From Rhopalosiphum padi (taxonomy: Eukaryota; Arthropoda; Insecta; Hemiptera; Aphididae), in assembly GCF_020882245.1 (NCBI RefSeq), contig NC_083600.1, positions 45,417,019 through 45,481,018 of the forward strand: 64,000 bases of DNA. Direction: 5' to 3'. Positions 51,301 to 64,000 of the stretch are shown here, piece by piece; the stretch's first letter is position 1; the number at the start of each line of letters is the position of its first letter. Position numbers and translations under genes: made by a program. The notes beneath the pieces are model-generated. The model had not been told where the DNA came from and made no database searches. It saw only the letters and a list, made by a program, of their open reading frames with translations.

Positions 51301-54300
51301 AAGCAATAAATTCTTTAATTTTGCACAGAACAATGTTCAATTAATATTTATTTGAGATATTTTTAAAAATCAGATCTTAAAGTCACGTACACAGTCCGTC
51401 AAATTTAATAAGTACAAATCGACCGATTAATGTAATAACTTTCAATTGTGGTGGGATTTTTATTTTGTACTACATAGCTGGTTATATGTAAAATATTAGT
51501 CATTGTCATTTAAATATTTTTAATTGCATAAATTACATTATTGTATTCAACTAGGCACGATATACATGCGATGCATATAAATTAGTATTTGACAATTCCA
51601 GTGTATGACAATTATTACTTTTTATCGACTAAATGTTTAAATAACACAATTAAATACAAGTTCGATATATAAGTATATTATTTTATTAGTAAAATACAGT
51701 TTTATTGATTCTATTAATAGTAAAAATATTTTAAATAGAAAAATAATATATTATAGTATTATGTACCTATTTATTATGCAATTTAAACAAATACTAAAAA
51801 CAAAAATCGAAGATATGAATTGTTTTTAATTTGATTTTTTAAAACATAACTGCGTGGTTATTAGCCGTCCGTATGATATTTACTTTGAAAATGAGTTGAA
51901 TTTTCGTTACATTATACTAACATTATACTAAATTCCTTTATTATAACTAAATGATTGGTATTCAGTTTATTCAGTTTATGTTTGTTAGTTATGCTAGAAT
52001 GTAGGCAGAGGTCCATATATGGCCTATATATTTTGAATTCATATGTTCTACGACTAGTATTATTAGTACTATCAATATATTATATGTTTTTTTTTTTTTT
52101 ACACAAACTCGTCGTGTTGATAATATCGTATTATTCAAATTTCCATGAAACCAGTGAGAACGCATAAATACGTCACTCGTACGGCGTTTAGCATGTAAAT
52201 ATGTAACTATAAGATCGATCGTTCGGGGTCACGACGAATAAATTGTTTAGATTAAAAACGCGATTTGTTCGAAATACGACTTTCGATCAGTCAGCGGTGT
52301 AGATGTCAGTTTTAAACGGTATTGTATAAATTATACGATTCGAGATAAGAGGTAAACAGTGAATTTGTTATACTAAAATTAATACGGGACAAACGGCGTG
52401 TGTATACTTAAAAATCGAAATATCTAAAACTCGTAAACCTTTATCCTACGGACCATTACCATATCGTCGGTGCCGGTACCACTCGCCTGTCGAATCCCCC
52501 CAATACTTGTTCATCGCGGAGTGATCGACGCCGCCGCGACGAAAGCGTATCAGTTATTACAAGTCGTGTTAAAAAGTCGGATAAGTGTGATATTGTAATA
52601 CAAAAATATGACGTATGTTACGCGTAGTACGTGCGAATAACAGCAATAGTGGTGGTATGTATACAGCCTCCGACGTGTAAAAGATTATATAATATTATGT
52701 TTGTTCGACGACATAATTTAATGACAACGTTCAGGTCCCTACGAATAGATAATAATCAGATACATTTATTTCCCCGTAGACTATAATATCGTAAAATACG
52801 CCGCCGTGTTGGCCGTATCGTTTTCAATTAAACATATTATTATTATTATTATTCCCATGGCCGAGTCACCGCCGAAAAGGTGTTACACGATCATCACGCG
52901 ACGTCATTCCAATGGAAAAAACTAAACGACAGCGCCGCTCAGTTAAAAACGGTTAAATAATATTATTACTACAAACACTGCACGAGCTCCGTGTGTCTTT
53001 CCCGCGTAATAGTTTTAGGCTTCCGACCCGCCACGCCGCCGTGTGCAATATTATTCGCGCCGTATACTGATAATGAGATATATTTATACGTATTTTTTTT
53101 TAAACTCCCGTTGCACCCATTGTCTTTGAAAGTATATATTATGCTCGAGTTGTATTATAACACGAATATACATACATTACGCCAGTCGGCCCCTCGTCGT
53201 CCGACCGGGTCCTGAATAATGTTGTAATTTACAGGTTACCAACACGACTCTTGCGAGGAGTCGCTAATGATCATTATATAAATGTGCCCCGGCACAGCGA
53301 GTTTCCCGACTCCGTTTTAATATAGCGTATTTTCCAGTCTGTTTTTTGTTCCCATTCTATCATAATGCTTATCTCTTGCGTTTACTCGCTTGCGTCCTAC
53401 GCACTACCCTCGTACGCGTATTATGTTTTTGATACACAAGATTTAATACTGTACTTTTGAACGGTAAACAAAATTTTATATTGTGCTTAAAATCTTCTTA
53501 TTATTTTTTTTTTTTTTTTTAATACAAATTCTATATAGGTTGTTTAAACGTTTCTATACTTTATTTTCGCTTGTATGTAATGCGTTTGACATTAAACGTA
53601 CATTTTTAACGTAATACGTATTATACATAACATATTATATTATTATAATAAGTCAATATATCTAAAGTATTACATCAATGTTATACCGATCAGCGTACTA
53701 TGTAATTATTGAATGTTGTTAAATTATTAGGCAGCACACGCGCGAACACTGGATAGTGTGTATGTGTACGTTTATATAAAATAATAATCTATATTTTTAT
53801 AAAAATTAACTGATTGAAATTATAAGTCAACATAAGACTGTTAAAATCTGACCATTACTTGAAAAAAATTAAAAATATGATAATATAGTAAGTTATGATC
53901 TCAAAAATATTAAAATGTTATTATTTATTTATTTTTTGAGGATTTGTATCAATATAATTCATATATTCATATTATTCATTAAATTAATAAAGTAAAGATT
54001 AAAGAAAATGATTCGAAGTTTTTTTACAGACTAGTTTTTTATTCATCAGCATGTTGAAAACTGTTGGGCAGTAATGCAATCTTGCTAGACTGTAATAATA
54101 ATATTATGTAGAATGACTATTGAGCTTAAAACGAACTTCAATGAAAGTTATAAGCGTTGAGTCATTGAATAGTTACGAGCATGATAACCCACCCACCCGT
54201 ATCGTCAGTTATTAGTTGGAAAGTTAGCACAATAACAGAATAATAATGTAAACTATAATCCTTTGAGTGTATTATCGTAATTTATAACATTTTTAACAGT

Positions 54301-54501
54301 ATCCGCAAATTAACAATATTCTCGTTTCATCATCTGCAGAGTATCTTTTTCTCTCGAGTTGCCACTTTTCGCATTGAAGATAAACAGTATATTAATGTTA
54401 CAGTTGGTTACAGTAAGTTGTAGGTATCTATTGTATACGATTAAAGACGATATTCAAAGAACAGTATGGTAATAATGTTATAGACATTTACATAATAAGT
54501 C

Positions 54502-54523
54502 TATATATATATATATATATATA
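54502..54523. repeat. (TA)n microsatellite
   Basis: Eleven TA units. Confidence 0.92.
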
Positions 54524-55257
54524 GCTCGTTTTGAACGACTGAAACCTGCAACGTATTAATATGACGCGTGTACTGCATGGGCCATATAACGCCAAAACTA
54601 GATAAACGGAAACAAAATGTTATTGTTCTCAAATGTATCATACTGCCCGCAGTTGATAGATTATCGATTGAAAATTATTTCACTCCAACGATGGTTTTTA
54701 TCTTACGTAAAAACGTTTATATTACGAATAATAATATTTAACCGTTTGAATCGAGCGTGTGTGCCGACGAGATTTTCTCAGTATTGTTTTCCCGGCGGAA
54801 GAAACGTCACTCGACCGTGTGTCTTGACTTGGTCGTCGTCGTCATCGAGAGACAAAAAGTCGACGACACACGCGCGCGCTCGTTATGTTTTCGAACGCGG
54901 CGCACGCCTTCGGGTGATGCGTCTGACAAGTGGTGTTAAACAGCAGTATAGTTGTTGCACGCGAACCGTTTGTTTCATCTCGAAAAAACAATCCGTATCT
55001 ACGTCGTATACGTAGGTCTGTTGGGACCTGTCTTGTCGTCACCGGTGGATAGGAGGGAGGAGGGGCACAGCAAAGTTTCCTCGCGCTTCTCGAGTTCCGA
55101 GTGACGGTCGGGCGCTCGAAGAACCCGAAAAAAGTTTCGAACCGGAATAGCGGATATATGTTTATGTGATTTACAATGACCCGGAAGTGGACCGTTCGAT
55201 TATTTAGAGTAGTTTCCCGAGGAGACCGGCCACGGGGTCGTCATCGTGATGATCGGA

Positions 55258-55270
55258 GGGGGGGGGGGGG
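55258..55270 (+). repeat. Poly-G tract, 13 bases
   Basis: The longest G run in the window, inside a CpG-rich block (about 54.6-55.6 kb). Confidence 0.93.
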
Positions 55271-55566
55271 TGAGACAACTTACTGCTATGCGTGCATAAC
55301 ATATTATTATTATAATGATAATAATATCATACGGGCGAGCGTAATCGACGACGTCGACTCAACCGATAATATAATATTATAATATGTACAGAGAAGTTCG
55401 TGTCGAAACTTAGGCGTATACTCGCGCCGTTGTGCTTATTAAATTTCGCCAAGTGTCCGGCGTGTAAAGTTTCCGAACCGCTCTCGCCGTCGACCGCGCA
55501 ACACTGTTATCACGGTTATTATTAAGTAATGGCGGCGGGCGCAAAACGAAATGCCGTGTTTTCGGT

Positions 55567-55593
55567 ACGACGACCACGACGACGACGACGACG
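55567..55593. repeat. (CGA)n tract
   Basis: CGA units with one ACC interruption; it gives the Ser run in a minus-strand frame. Confidence 0.92.
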
Positions 55594-56574
55594 ATAATAT
55601 AATAATAGTATTATACGTATATATACACGAGTCGGGGCGGATGCGGCTCAATTATATATATATTATTAGGAGGAACGCCGCATAGTTGCGTATAATATAC
55701 CTAATATATCGTCGGTCGTGGTCTATAACTTTCCCGATTGTTTTCGAACACCGATTTTAGCATGCCATACAGAAACTCGCACAATACGAGTACAAATATA
55801 AGATAATATAACGCGAGGTACAATGCAGCGAGATTGTCGATTGTCGATGTTATTATCATTATCTTCACACGGGTAAATCGTAATAATATGATATTTACGG
55901 CAATCGTTAACGGGGTTGTGGTGGAGTTTGGAACCTCGAAGAAAAAAAATAATAATAAATGTCGGCGATATCCGGTCTCGCGCTGATCGAGCTTATACCG
56001 CAACTCGCAATATTATAATATAAGTAGTTCCGAATAAGTTCCAAAATGTACGAGTTGCATGTTCTCCACGAATTTCTCGAGCCAGGCTTCCGAACTACAC
56101 TTATTGTTTAAATATTTTATAATTTATTTTTGATAAAAACAATTTGTTCTGCAAGTTTTAAACTAATGCTACCAATTGTAAATAAAATATATGTATTAGG
56201 TATTTTCAAAAACGATTTGTTCGAATGTTGAAACACGTAACTCTCAAATAACCGAGAACACTTAAACTAAGATTGTGTAGGGACCGGTATTTTAATTAAT
56301 AATTTAAACAAATAAAATATTGTGGACAGTCGTTACTTATAAGCTTTTTTTCTTTGGGCGAATGTTCCATGACTTTACGCGAGTATGATTTCATAATATT
56401 ATAAATTTCTTTTTATTGTAAACAAACTATATTCAAAGGTTATTTATCGAAAAACAAATAAAGGTTAAAAACTTTAATATTTATTTAAACATATCAATGT
56501 GGCAATGTATCTAATTTTAGTAGTTATATTAAAATATATCCTGTATATACAAATAGGCCCATTTTTATATGTTA

Positions 56575-56660
56575 CAGATGAATTCATCTCTACAGGGGCC
56601 ATTCTCCGGGTCTCCTCCCGAGGGATGTCCTTCGGAGGATATATTTTATTAGGGCAATAA
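56575..56660 (-). repeat. GC-rich fragment of a probable interspersed repeat
   Basis: An isolated GC-rich stretch in AT-rich DNA, with two small palindromes, TCCTTCGGAGGA and the related CTCCTCCCGAGGGA. On the minus strand two frames are open through it: one contains GHPSGGDPENGPCRDEFICN, the other IYPPKDIPREETRRMAPVEM. Both seem familiar to me as a piece repeatedly found in aphid gene models, which suggests a dispersed repeat rather than a gene. That is recollection and was not tested. Confidence 0.45.
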
Positions 56661-56831
56661 AAACTGCACTGTGTATCATGATGAATAGACTGCGGTGTAA
56701 TAATAATAATTGCGTCTTAGCAATATTACAGTGAAATCAATTAAAGTTTTCGTCTTGTTAAATATTATATTGCGCCAGACCCGCCGCAGTGGTCGAATAA
56801 TGGTTTATTATTATCATCGCGAGACTATTGA

Positions 56832-56834
56832 TTA

Positions 56835-56867
<33 letters not shown>
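56832..56867. repeat. (ATT)n microsatellite
   Basis: About twelve units. Confidence 0.95.
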
Positions 56868-59800
56868 CATGTATAGGTAGTGGATGATTATAGTAATTAT
56901 AATAATATTATCATAAAACGTGAGCGGTGGATTGTGAAATTATTCAAAGCGCGTCTGATGTCGAACCATCACGGCAACCATTTAAATCAAAACACGCGCA
57001 CCGCTGTCAGGAGTAACGCCCGCCGTCCCGGTAATAATATTGTCGCGAGACGGTGAAAAATTGTAACGTAAAAAATAACACAGCACATTCGTCGTTATCT
57101 GTCAGGTGTGCTCCGATTTACGGTCCCGCGGATCGACGGATAATGAATATAGATCGCCCCGACCCATCTCGCATCGCGGTCGTCGAGTGGCGTTGCGCGC
57201 GGTATGCGTATACACTATACACACCCGTTAGTCATCCTATTTAATAGGGTACCGCTGTTGTAATAGTACGAAACAGAAAAAAGTTTTAAATTAAAAGTAG
57301 TTTGCCGAGTACCAAAACTCGAAGATTGATGGTTCCAGAAAGCGGAAGCCCCGAGCGGAAAAAAAAAAAATAAAAAAAACCTTTTCGCCGTCGAAATTTT
57401 TTTATTTTATTTTATTTTTAGCAGCTTGTTGTATATTGATTAGATAAGTTATGAAGACGCAAAAGTCACGTATAACCGCATTACACGACAAATCCCTAGT
57501 TGCTTTTATATAGCAACTTTGACAATAACTCTCCGGCCACCGCGATATGGACCTGTTTATTGATTTTTATTTTTTTTGTATCTGATCATTACTACGGCGT
57601 TATCTATTTTACTTTTCGGACGTATTCCGCACTCGATTCCGGGATCAAGGTTTATAGGGTTTGACAAATCTCCCGAAGACAAATAACGGACATCCGTTGC
57701 CCGCCATATACGAGGCTAACCCATACAATACACGAGCACAGGAAGTCATATCCAGAGATTACGCACGGGATCCTGAGCACGCTTAACTTTTTCAATAGAC
57801 CGAATACCGAATGAAAAGTAGTCACTTCTATTATATTATTATGTGATGCGACGTAATAGTATTATGTGTTTGCATCGTGGCTGCGTAATATCCAATGAAA
57901 CGATCTGTTCAATATATACTCGGTAATCGAATATAATATTGTATAGATATATACTCGCTCGTAATATTATAGTAACTATACAAGAATAATAATTCAACTA
58001 GACACTTAATATTATATACGTTTTGTTTAATTATATTGAATCGCGTATTCCCGTACAACTGCTATGTTAATTGTCCAAATTTTATTATTATTTTAAATAT
58101 TTTATGCTAATATTATTAATATTATTAAAACGATCGTACTAGTTTACTAACAAGTATCCATTATTTATCTATGTTATTATTTAATAATATGTCAATACTT
58201 TTTGTACTAAATTTAAGTTTGTAATATTTCAATAAACTTTACTTGAATCCTCATATAGGCGTTTAAACAAATACGTAAATGTAACGAAACTGCGGTTAGG
58301 TATTTAGTTACACATTAATTTTTGATATATTATGTATAATATAATAATTATATCAATATAGATATTATTATTAGCGATAAATTAACTAAAAACATTTAAT
58401 ATTGTGTTTACGAGTATTACGAGAAACTAAGAGAATTATTAAGTTACATTATTTTTTAAATTATTAAAACTCATTCACTGCTGAGATAATTATTTTCCAG
58501 TATACATTAATGTGATTGAATTCAATTTTATTTTTGATATAATATATAATAGAACATGAAGTACATAATTTGGGGAAAGAAGCCACCCAAAGATGACACT
58601 TTCAGTTTGAATTAAATCCCGAAGGATTTATTTAGTTTATTAATTGTTTTTTTTTTATTTTATTGTAATAGGTCTTTGCACCAATTACGTTTAAGTCGCC
58701 TCGGAAAAAAAAATTTAATATTTAGCTATAACATAATATATCATATTGTTATATAAGATGAAAATTAATATTTATAATAATTATATTTTGTCGTTATCTT
58801 AGAAAATGTTGGTTAACTAAGCGATCTTTTTTCAAAATATTCGATATTTCAAAAAAATTGATATTTTCAGATTTTTAAAATAATATGACTAATAAATGCT
58901 GCACTCGGAGAATTGCTTATATCTGTGGACTGATCGCCGACGGGCTTGAACAAGTACAATATAAATTTGTACATTTAAACACAATATAATAAGTATATTG
59001 CATTAGACTATGAGAAAACATAACAGAGTATTATAAATACATATTATATTATATACTATGATTTTAAAACTCATATTGGTTCTCTTGTGGTTTAAATACA
59101 AAAATATGGTAGAACCTTTTTAACTTCCATTATATCGAGTAAAAAATTACAATAGAATCCTACCGAGGTTTTTAGGTATTTATCTTGTGAAGTGATGGGG
59201 GAGGGAGGGGTTGGAGAAATAGTTTCTTCGATCCCCGCACCGTGTGATCCTCCACCAATAATCACACATGGACGCAATATATATAGAATAATAAATTCTT
59301 CAAGAGTACATAATGTTGTATTTCGACGAGCGGTATTAAAACATCGAACGAACGCGTGCATCGTTATATTATCGAAGATTAAGTTTCCGAGCGCATTTCG
59401 TACTAACACTCGACGCACACGTCACACGCACACGCCTATACGGACACATTAATCTCCCCGAGTACGCTGTGTTTATGTAATATATGATATATGGTACATA
59501 ATAATATTATACCATCCCGAAGACTCGTGTCTCAGTTCTCAATGGTTATTCACCCGCCAAGTGGAATGGCTACATTCAAATCACATATGCAAAATAAGTT
59601 CGATAGCTTTTAAAAAATAAATCCCGAATCGTATGTCATTAATATCAACGGACAATTTATAAATCGTGTTTTTAATAATCATAATAACGTATTCATTTAT
59701 GAAAATAAATAAATAAGAGTCAACAATTATTTAAAAATAGATCATTTGTCGGATTAATTATTTTTCTGAAAAATTCGAAATAAATATCTTTTGAAGATTT

Positions 59801-60512
59801 ATATTAAGCCGTAAGTTACTTTATTTTTAAACTAACTTCTACGGTTGCTATTAAATAAGTAACGTTTTTGTTTTCAAGTTTAATTTGGACATTTTTTTTC
59901 ATTTTTTTTTTCGTTTTGTAGACATTTATACAATTTGCGGATGCATCTGTGAAAGTCTTCACTTAATCTTCGTTTGGCCTAATTTGTACTTATAATTAGT
60001 GTGATGGAAGTCGGCCATAGTTTGTTAACCAAACTTAACCACCTGCCAGATTCAGATCGTGGGAGACAGCAAAGATAAATGTTACTAGGACCTCGAAATT
60101 ACTGAAGTTTGTACCTACCATTCAATATACTTATTTTTCGCCACTTAGTGCCAATATATGGTTACTGATTTTGAATGGTACAATGAAATCAGTGCTGAAC
60201 AGTCGTGTGATGGTCGATCGACTGACTCTCCAAATGGGTCCGTGAACGATGCAAAAATAACGAATGCGTTATATTTGTGCTAATTATATAAGTGTTTTGG
60301 ACATTGATTTGTAAATATTTATTTTTAATAACTGAGTATTATATTATATGAATATACAACTAATATGTATTGGGCTGTGGAAAAATTCCAAATAATTCGT
60401 AGGTTTTTCACGGTTTTTAGGCAACAACAAATAATATTATACCTAATCAAATTTATAACAAGTATCTTCGCTTCATAATGGCCCTTAAAATCTATTTCTC
60501 CACTCAGAGTTA

Positions 60513-60513
60513 G

Positions 60514-60543
<30 letters not shown>
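60513..60543. repeat. (AAT)n microsatellite
   Basis: Ten units; it creates the poly-Tyr run in a minus-strand frame there. Confidence 0.95.
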
Positions 60544-60546
<3 letters not shown>

Positions 60547-60782
60547 TATAATATTTTCACGCATGGATACAGTTAACACGTTTTGCTTAGATGTTGTTGC
60601 TGAATAATTTCGGATAAACGCAAACGTATGCCAAGTATAGACCGACTTAAGTGGATAATTTAAAACGGCAGTGCGCGCAATTATTTAGACCATAATATCA
60701 TTATCATTATTGTTATTATTATCATCTCTTCTAGAGTGTTGATATTGCGTTTCATTACTGACTACATATATGTATTTTATAA

Positions 60783-60818
60783 CACATACACACACAAACA
60801 CACACACACATATATATA
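60783..60818. repeat. Compound (CA)n(TA)n microsatellite
   Basis: CA units with AAA interruptions leading into TA units. Confidence 0.92.
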
Positions 60819-61707
60819 ACATAATACGGTCATTAGTACCCGTTATCTCTGTTATTGTAGTGACCGTTCGGGTTAACTGCGCGAGGAACCGCAACTACAC
60901 GCGCAACGATATAAACCATCAACTATCAGTTTCCGACACTCTGAATCCATTTACTCTCCCGGCGAACACATAAAATATCTTCAATAACGAAATAATAAAC
61001 GACAAGACCTACAGCAGCAGCAGCACTTTCGGTTATTTACGTGAACAGTTTACGATCGAGTGACTACTGCATTATATACTGTATTATTGCTATTAATATT
61101 ACGTTTCGAAATAAATCGAAAACGTATTATAGATGTACAAAACTAAGTGTTATATAGTTAATAATCACAATGCAACCAAACTTCAGTTTCTTTTTTTTTT
61201 TGGTCGTCACTCACATCGACGAGTAATTTTTTTCGCGTTATACCTATATTTTAGACACCCAACGATGCGTTATTCGTCCATCGAATTATTATTTTGGGTT
61301 ATATCAATATTGTGCGAAAAATAAAACTTATCTCTCATTATCACGCTGTATACGCTAAAATATTTCGTTTGATGCACTAAAATTATCGGTAATTTTTTTT
61401 TAGAAATAGTTTACCTACGAACGTATACAAATTAAATTCGCCGAGAATACTGTGATATATACCTAGTCGAGATTCAGCCACGAAATTTAATCGTGGCGTT
61501 GAAACAAAAAGCGATTGATATGAAAAAGAAATGAGATGGTTGAAAATTTGAAATTCAATATTTATTTCGACTTATATTGGAACGTCAAATTAACGAAAGC
61601 ACGGGGGCGATTAATCGATATATTTAATTTAAATGTTCTACGCGTCTACGCCCAACTTGTTAAATAAAACGACTTATCACGGAACTATGATAAATGCAAT
61701 GCGCAAA

Positions 61708-61726
61708 ATATATATATATATATATA
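61708..61726. repeat. (TA)n microsatellite
   Basis: About nine TA units. Confidence 0.9.
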
Positions 61727-64000
61727 CGTATAATTGTATTCGTTATAATTAAGGGGTAAATGTCATGATTGTTTTTTCAATGTCTATATTATGAACTAAA
61801 ACAATTGATTATTAAACATAAAATAAAAAATGTTCAAACCGTTGACGATGAAAATATTTTCCATAATATATATTGTATGAATTATAATCATATTTCAATT
61901 AAATTATTAGACACCGAACAATATTACTATTGTCTTGTAGTGAATATCTCGTACAATATACTATTTGCGTTTTATTGCATCTATGAACACTGACCGAAAA
62001 GTTAGAATTAATTGTCTATGATTATTGTATTGCAGTTTTTTTTAGTATTTTGGCATAAGCTTCCGTGAAATTCCACTCAAAAATCTTATGTCACGTATCG
62101 CTCTACACTCTACAGCCATCATACTTCAATAAACAATTTTTTTCTATTCGAAAGAAAAATTACCGAAACGCATTTAAATATTATCGTACTCGTAAATATT
62201 GTTTGTTGAAATATGATTTGATTATGAATAATTCATCGCTCCGAATCGCAGTAATAATAACTATGATATAATTCTTTATTTTACCTGAAGAATCATATTA
62301 CTAATTTAATTCCACTTGTGTTGTTTCTTATAAAGAAAGTATTGAAAACCAAATCAGAGTTAACATTTTGCTTTGTGTCATTGGTATTATAGTGAGCGTA
62401 TTATGAACAAACGGAGAATTACGAAAACACTATACTTTTTCATTTTTTAACGTTCAGATATTTAAAATTATTTTAACATCGAAACAATGAATGTCTATTC
62501 AAATACGTACTATATAGTATATACATAATGTATTTGCACGAATAGTTTATATCTTTAACACCGTATAATATATTTATTCTCTTATTAGGTAAATATTCCA
62601 TTATATTCACGATTAAGTTTTAATGGCGATTTAAATTATAAAATATTAATATTCTCGTGTGTTGTAAATTAACTATTACAATGATTTCGACGGACAAAAT
62701 ACAGTTCGTTTTAATATATATATATTCAAATACCCAAAGGGAGTTTACAATTAATATAATATTATTTAATGTCATAATATTTATGTGATAATAATTAATT
62801 TTATGTATATATATATATTATATAATATTCAGCTTCCATTATACCCAACGGATTGTTGGAGGTCAATTGTACATTTGGTAAATTATTATTCAAATAACTT
62901 TAGTGGCCCAAATTTTGGTTTATAACAGTATTAACAATTAATGATAATGATTCACGCGAGTGTTTTGTGTGCACCGTGCTAAATATTGATAATAGTCGTG
63001 GAATAGTTCGGGGAAACACCAATCATTTTGCAGGAAATGACGTAGAACTCGGTAATGGTTCGATTTTTAGCAGGAGAATGTTATTATAGTTTTGAATTTA
63101 TTTTGCCGCTCGGACGTCGTAATCCAATAAACAATAAATTATGAATTACAATAATGGATTTATGATAAAACCCAACTGGAACAAATAGAACCTATCGATT
63201 TCATATTGAGTAAACATTTAAATATCACGTCTTTATAAAGGTTAATGAATGGAAAATAAGTAAATACATTGTATATGTATTATGTATATAAAAAAATACG
63301 ATCAAATAATAATACGTGGTCATGCATAGAAATTGATTTCGGTTAAAATGCTTGGAAATCTTTCCATGGAATTTTTTCGGAAGATTCTTCAATTGTTTCA
63401 CTCGATTGCTTTTTTTTTGTGTACTCACGTTTTTACAACCGAAAAATATCAATCCGTTTTTGTTTTTTTGTTTATTTTCATCCCTTTTTCACAACCATGT
63501 ATAAATTCTAAGGATTTGTAACTCTCCTGATTTCGAACTATGGGATAAATTGTAGAACTCTTATAAGATAAAGAAAATATAACCTTTTCCATAAAAATAA
63601 AATTAATAGATTTCGTATTTATTTTTGAAGTAATGTTGACTAACAAGTAGTTGTAAACGTGCCAATGATTAGATAAGTTCAACTCTTAAGGAAATGACGA
63701 ATTATTTTTTTTTAACATTTATACTTGGAATTAATTTATTAAAACTAATTTCCATTGCTTCCAATCACTTTTTTTCATTCGTATTTGTTTGCTTACCTAC
63801 CATTTATAAACATTACAATAAGACTGTTTGTTAATTAAAATTTTTATACAATACTTTTTTTGTCAGTGTAAGCTTATGTAAATTTAAGTGAATTAAAATG
63901 TTATATTCGTACAAAAATACAATAAATTAATTTCATAGAAATATAGAATGGTTTTCCTTTAAAATTAGGTTGTTACTTACTTACATTAATTCAGTCATTA

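Larger units (their letters stand above)
37304..64000 (-). other. Probable long intron of sGC alpha, open at the window edge
   Basis: The family requires an exon upstream of the one at 37160-37303 encoding FSDIVGFT and FDVYK. I read the plus strand for the reverse complement of both motifs from 37304 to the window end and found neither. No open frame here resembles HNOX, HNOBA or the cyclase domain. The simplest reading is one phase-0 intron of at least 26.7 kb. It contains two clearer repeats (39318-39497, 56575-56660), microsatellites and alternating AT-rich and CpG-rich blocks. A short divergent exon could have escaped, so this is inference. Confidence 0.55.

Noticed and set aside
54617..55015. 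A 132-codon plus-strand frame in a CpG-rich block
   Set aside because: Other frames are open over the same bases on both strands, there is a Ser run from a CGT repeat, and no family is recognised.
17707..57055. Shared word TTGTCGCGAGACGGT near 17708 and 57040
   Set aside because: The identity is about 15 bases with no extension on either side beyond A-rich sequence, so a repeat family is not supported.
59092..59418. A 108-codon minus-strand frame containing IIGGGSHGAGIEET
   Set aside because: It spans a G/A-rich stretch, lacks a recognisable domain and looks more like repeat-derived sequence; no terminal repeats were found to define an element.
63225..63521. Frames on both strands near the right edge (one with NLPKKFHGKISKHF), considered as an upstream sGC alpha exon
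   Set aside because: Nothing in them matches HNOX, HNOBA or cyclase motifs, and both strands are open over the same bases.

Overview
This is a eukaryotic, intron-dominated window that looks like insect DNA and most likely aphid (hemipteran). It is very AT-rich, full of simple repeats and short terminal-inverted-repeat elements, and has no prokaryote-style ORF packing. The species guess is inference from the gene family and repeat style.

The only gene I can identify with confidence is on the minus strand: the 3' end of a soluble guanylate cyclase alpha subunit (GUCY1A / Gycalpha99B type). Three exons (37160-37303, 31028-31182, 28817-29012) join in frame with canonical splice sites. They encode the last 164 residues, the C-terminal part of the cyclase catalytic domain and a short tail, ending in TGA at 28817-28819. 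Upstream exons (haem-binding HNOX, HNOBA, coiled coil, first half of the catalytic domain) were not found between 37304 and 64000. Nearly all of the right half of the window is therefore probably one intron longer than 26 kb, unless the assembly is wrong or a small exon was missed.

Layout: 1-590 is a long fold-back element. 587-28816 lies downstream of the gene and holds no gene I recognise: AT-rich stretches alternate with CpG-dense blocks (notably 9.0-10.5 kb), with microsatellites, several MITE-like elements (6444-6867, 26113-26229), a possible mobile-element remnant (11230-11510) and a decayed Mutator-like element with a transposase fragment (21832-22799). 28817-37303 is the cyclase 3' end with introns of 2.0 and 6.0 kb; the larger carries a hAT-like MITE (35164-35344). 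37304-64000 is the putative giant intron, with a very clear hAT-type MITE flanked by a perfect 8-bp duplication (39318-39497), a GC-rich repeat fragment (56575-56660), poly-G tracts and more microsatellites.

Most open frames of 60-260 codons are low-complexity or fall in CpG-rich DNA where stop codons are rare; I do not annotate them as genes. A few with more protein-like composition are listed as findings. I saw no CRISPR array, rRNA, convincing tRNA, virus or bacterial insert.
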